DNA from: Rallus limicola
Lineage: Eukaryota; Chordata; Aves; Gruiformes; Rallidae
Direction: 5' to 3'
Length of the DNA: 64,000 nucleotides
Assembly (NCBI GenBank): GCA_022605955.1
Contig: JAKCOZ010000032.1
Location: 558,001-622,000, forward strand
Shown here: in pieces, positions 62,851 to 64,000 of the stretch
Layout: every line of letters begins with the position of its first letter
Numbering within the stretch: the first letter of the stretch is position 1
Position numbers and translations under genes: made by a program
The notes under the pieces: model-generated
Seen by the model: the letters and a program-made list of their open reading frames with translations, nothing else
Database searches by the model: none
What the model was told of the DNA's origin: nothing

Positions 62851-63619
62851 AGCATTGCCCCACCTACACCAGCACAATCAAAAAGAACTGCCAGCAGATC
62901 AGAACTCATCCACAACTGACACATTCACCAGGATTTAGGCTCTGGGTTGGAATTACTGGTTTTCACTTTCACTTGCTTATTTTGTTTTGACATTTTCCTA
63001 TTAGATTTGGTAATATTACCTTAATTCTTCCTGATACTTTCTGCCACAGATCCAGCATTGCTCCTTCCAGTCCCGTGAGCATAACTATCATTTGCTACTG
63101 AGGAACTCTGTCCAGACAGACAGTTTCCATGTTACCTTCGCTACAGGATCAAAGGAAGCAGTCATATGGAATTAACTTGCAAACAGGAACCCAAAAACAG
63201 TATACCTCTACCCTGCCTCAAGGCAGCACTATGGAAAAACTCGGTCAGCTAACCCACACCATTCTGCATTGCTTCACAATCCCAGCCCAACTCATTTAAA
63301 CTTAGTTTCAGTGTGTCCAGAAAGGACATGACAGACAGTTTCTACTATGCAATTTCCTTTTTGCACAGTTTCCATGATGATCCTGGCATATTTTACTGCC
63401 TATCAGCAAATCCTCTCTTCTTCTGGACTTCCAGGGTGAAATGAGATTGAGACCAGGCAGCGCAGGGCTGCCTTCCTTGTTTAATGCTGTGGGGGCTGCC
63501 ACAGAGACAGGCATAACTCTAGTAGAGGTGGTAGCCTCTTTGTTGGTAGGGGCTAAAAGTATGGTGGGACTAGTTATTTGCTGGGTTTCATGAAGTATGT
63601 TGATTTATCCTTGTCACCA
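62851..63619. other. Unique DNA
   Basis: No gene or recognised repeat. Confidence 0.6.
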
Positions 63620-63740
63620 TCCCTGGATGTGTTTAACAGACAGGTAGATGAGGTACTTAGGGATATGGTTTAGCATAGGACAGGAATGGTTGGACTTGAT
63701 GATCTTAAAGCTCTTTTCCAACCTTGCCATTCTTTGATAC
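63620..63740 (+). mobile_element. CR1 LINE 3'-end fragment, plus strand
   Basis: About 120 bp of CR1 3' terminus closely matching the end of the 58.35 kb copy, including the shared 'gatgaggtacttagggatat' and 'caggaatggttggact', and ending 'cattctttgata'. It is the same subfamily as the 58.35 kb copy. Confidence 0.92.
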
Positions 63741-64000
63741 CAGCAGACTTTGTATAACCACTAAAATACTTACACAATGAACAGTTGGAGCCTGCTCACA
63801 CTAGACAGCAGCATGCCTCCTGCTGCAACAGCTGCTCCTTCAGGATTGCTCAGAAGGCATAAGGAGGTTTCATCAGAGACATCAATGTTTTTCATCAGTT
63901 GGGCTCTTCATACAGGTTCTCTGAAAGGCACAGGAACAATCCATGTGTGGATAAGTTGTACAGCACAATAGTGGGAAAGCTACAAACAAAAAAGGACAGA
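63741..64000. other. Unique DNA to the window edge
   Basis: Short frames only; nothing recognised. Confidence 0.5.

Overview
The window looks like nuclear DNA from a bird. At least sixteen recognisable pieces of CR1, the dominant avian LINE, are scattered on both strands. Most show the CR1 3' end signature: a 'ggttggaagggacc'-type block followed by short 'attctgtgattcta'-like repeats. Several keep translatable pieces of the C-terminal part of the CR1 ORF2 protein. A well preserved avian ERVL-type LTR (about 37.9-38.5 kb) and two older LTR-like remnants (about 18.5 and 29.2 kb) support the same assignment. The sequence alone does not identify the species.

No protein-coding gene can be supported. 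The ORFs are short, fall in no recognised family, or are CR1/LTR sequence read through. No rRNA, tRNA, CRISPR array or CpG-island-like promoter was recognised by eye. The window is best read as intergenic DNA or the inside of a very large intron.

Layout: 0-4.2 kb unique AT-rich DNA; 4.2-4.9 kb CR1 (-); 4.9-13.1 kb unique DNA with conserved-element-like AT-rich islands near 9.3 and 10.8-11.3 kb; 13.1-13.6 kb CR1 (-); 18.5-26.0 kb a cluster of one LTR-like remnant and five CR1 pieces; 29.2-29.5 kb a second LTR-like remnant; 34.7-36.6 kb two CR1s separated by a G/T-rich tract; 37.4-38.5 kb a 23-bp minisatellite, a 21-bp-arm hairpin and the ERVL LTR; 39.5-43.0 kb two more CR1 pieces; 50.3-54.0 kb two CR1s around a T/G-rich block; 58.3-59.1 kb the CR1 with the longest open frame; 60.0 kb a near-perfect 70-bp tandem duplication; 62.0-63.7 kb three CR1 pieces, two of which may be one element with an inverted 5' half.

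The items most worth checking are the possible CR1 5' inversion, the 70-bp duplication, the 37.73 kb hairpin beside the LTR, the conserved-element-like islands, and three minus-strand intervals bounded by good splice signals. I found nothing that amounts to an undescribed biological system. Subfamily names, ages and divergence values were not computed.
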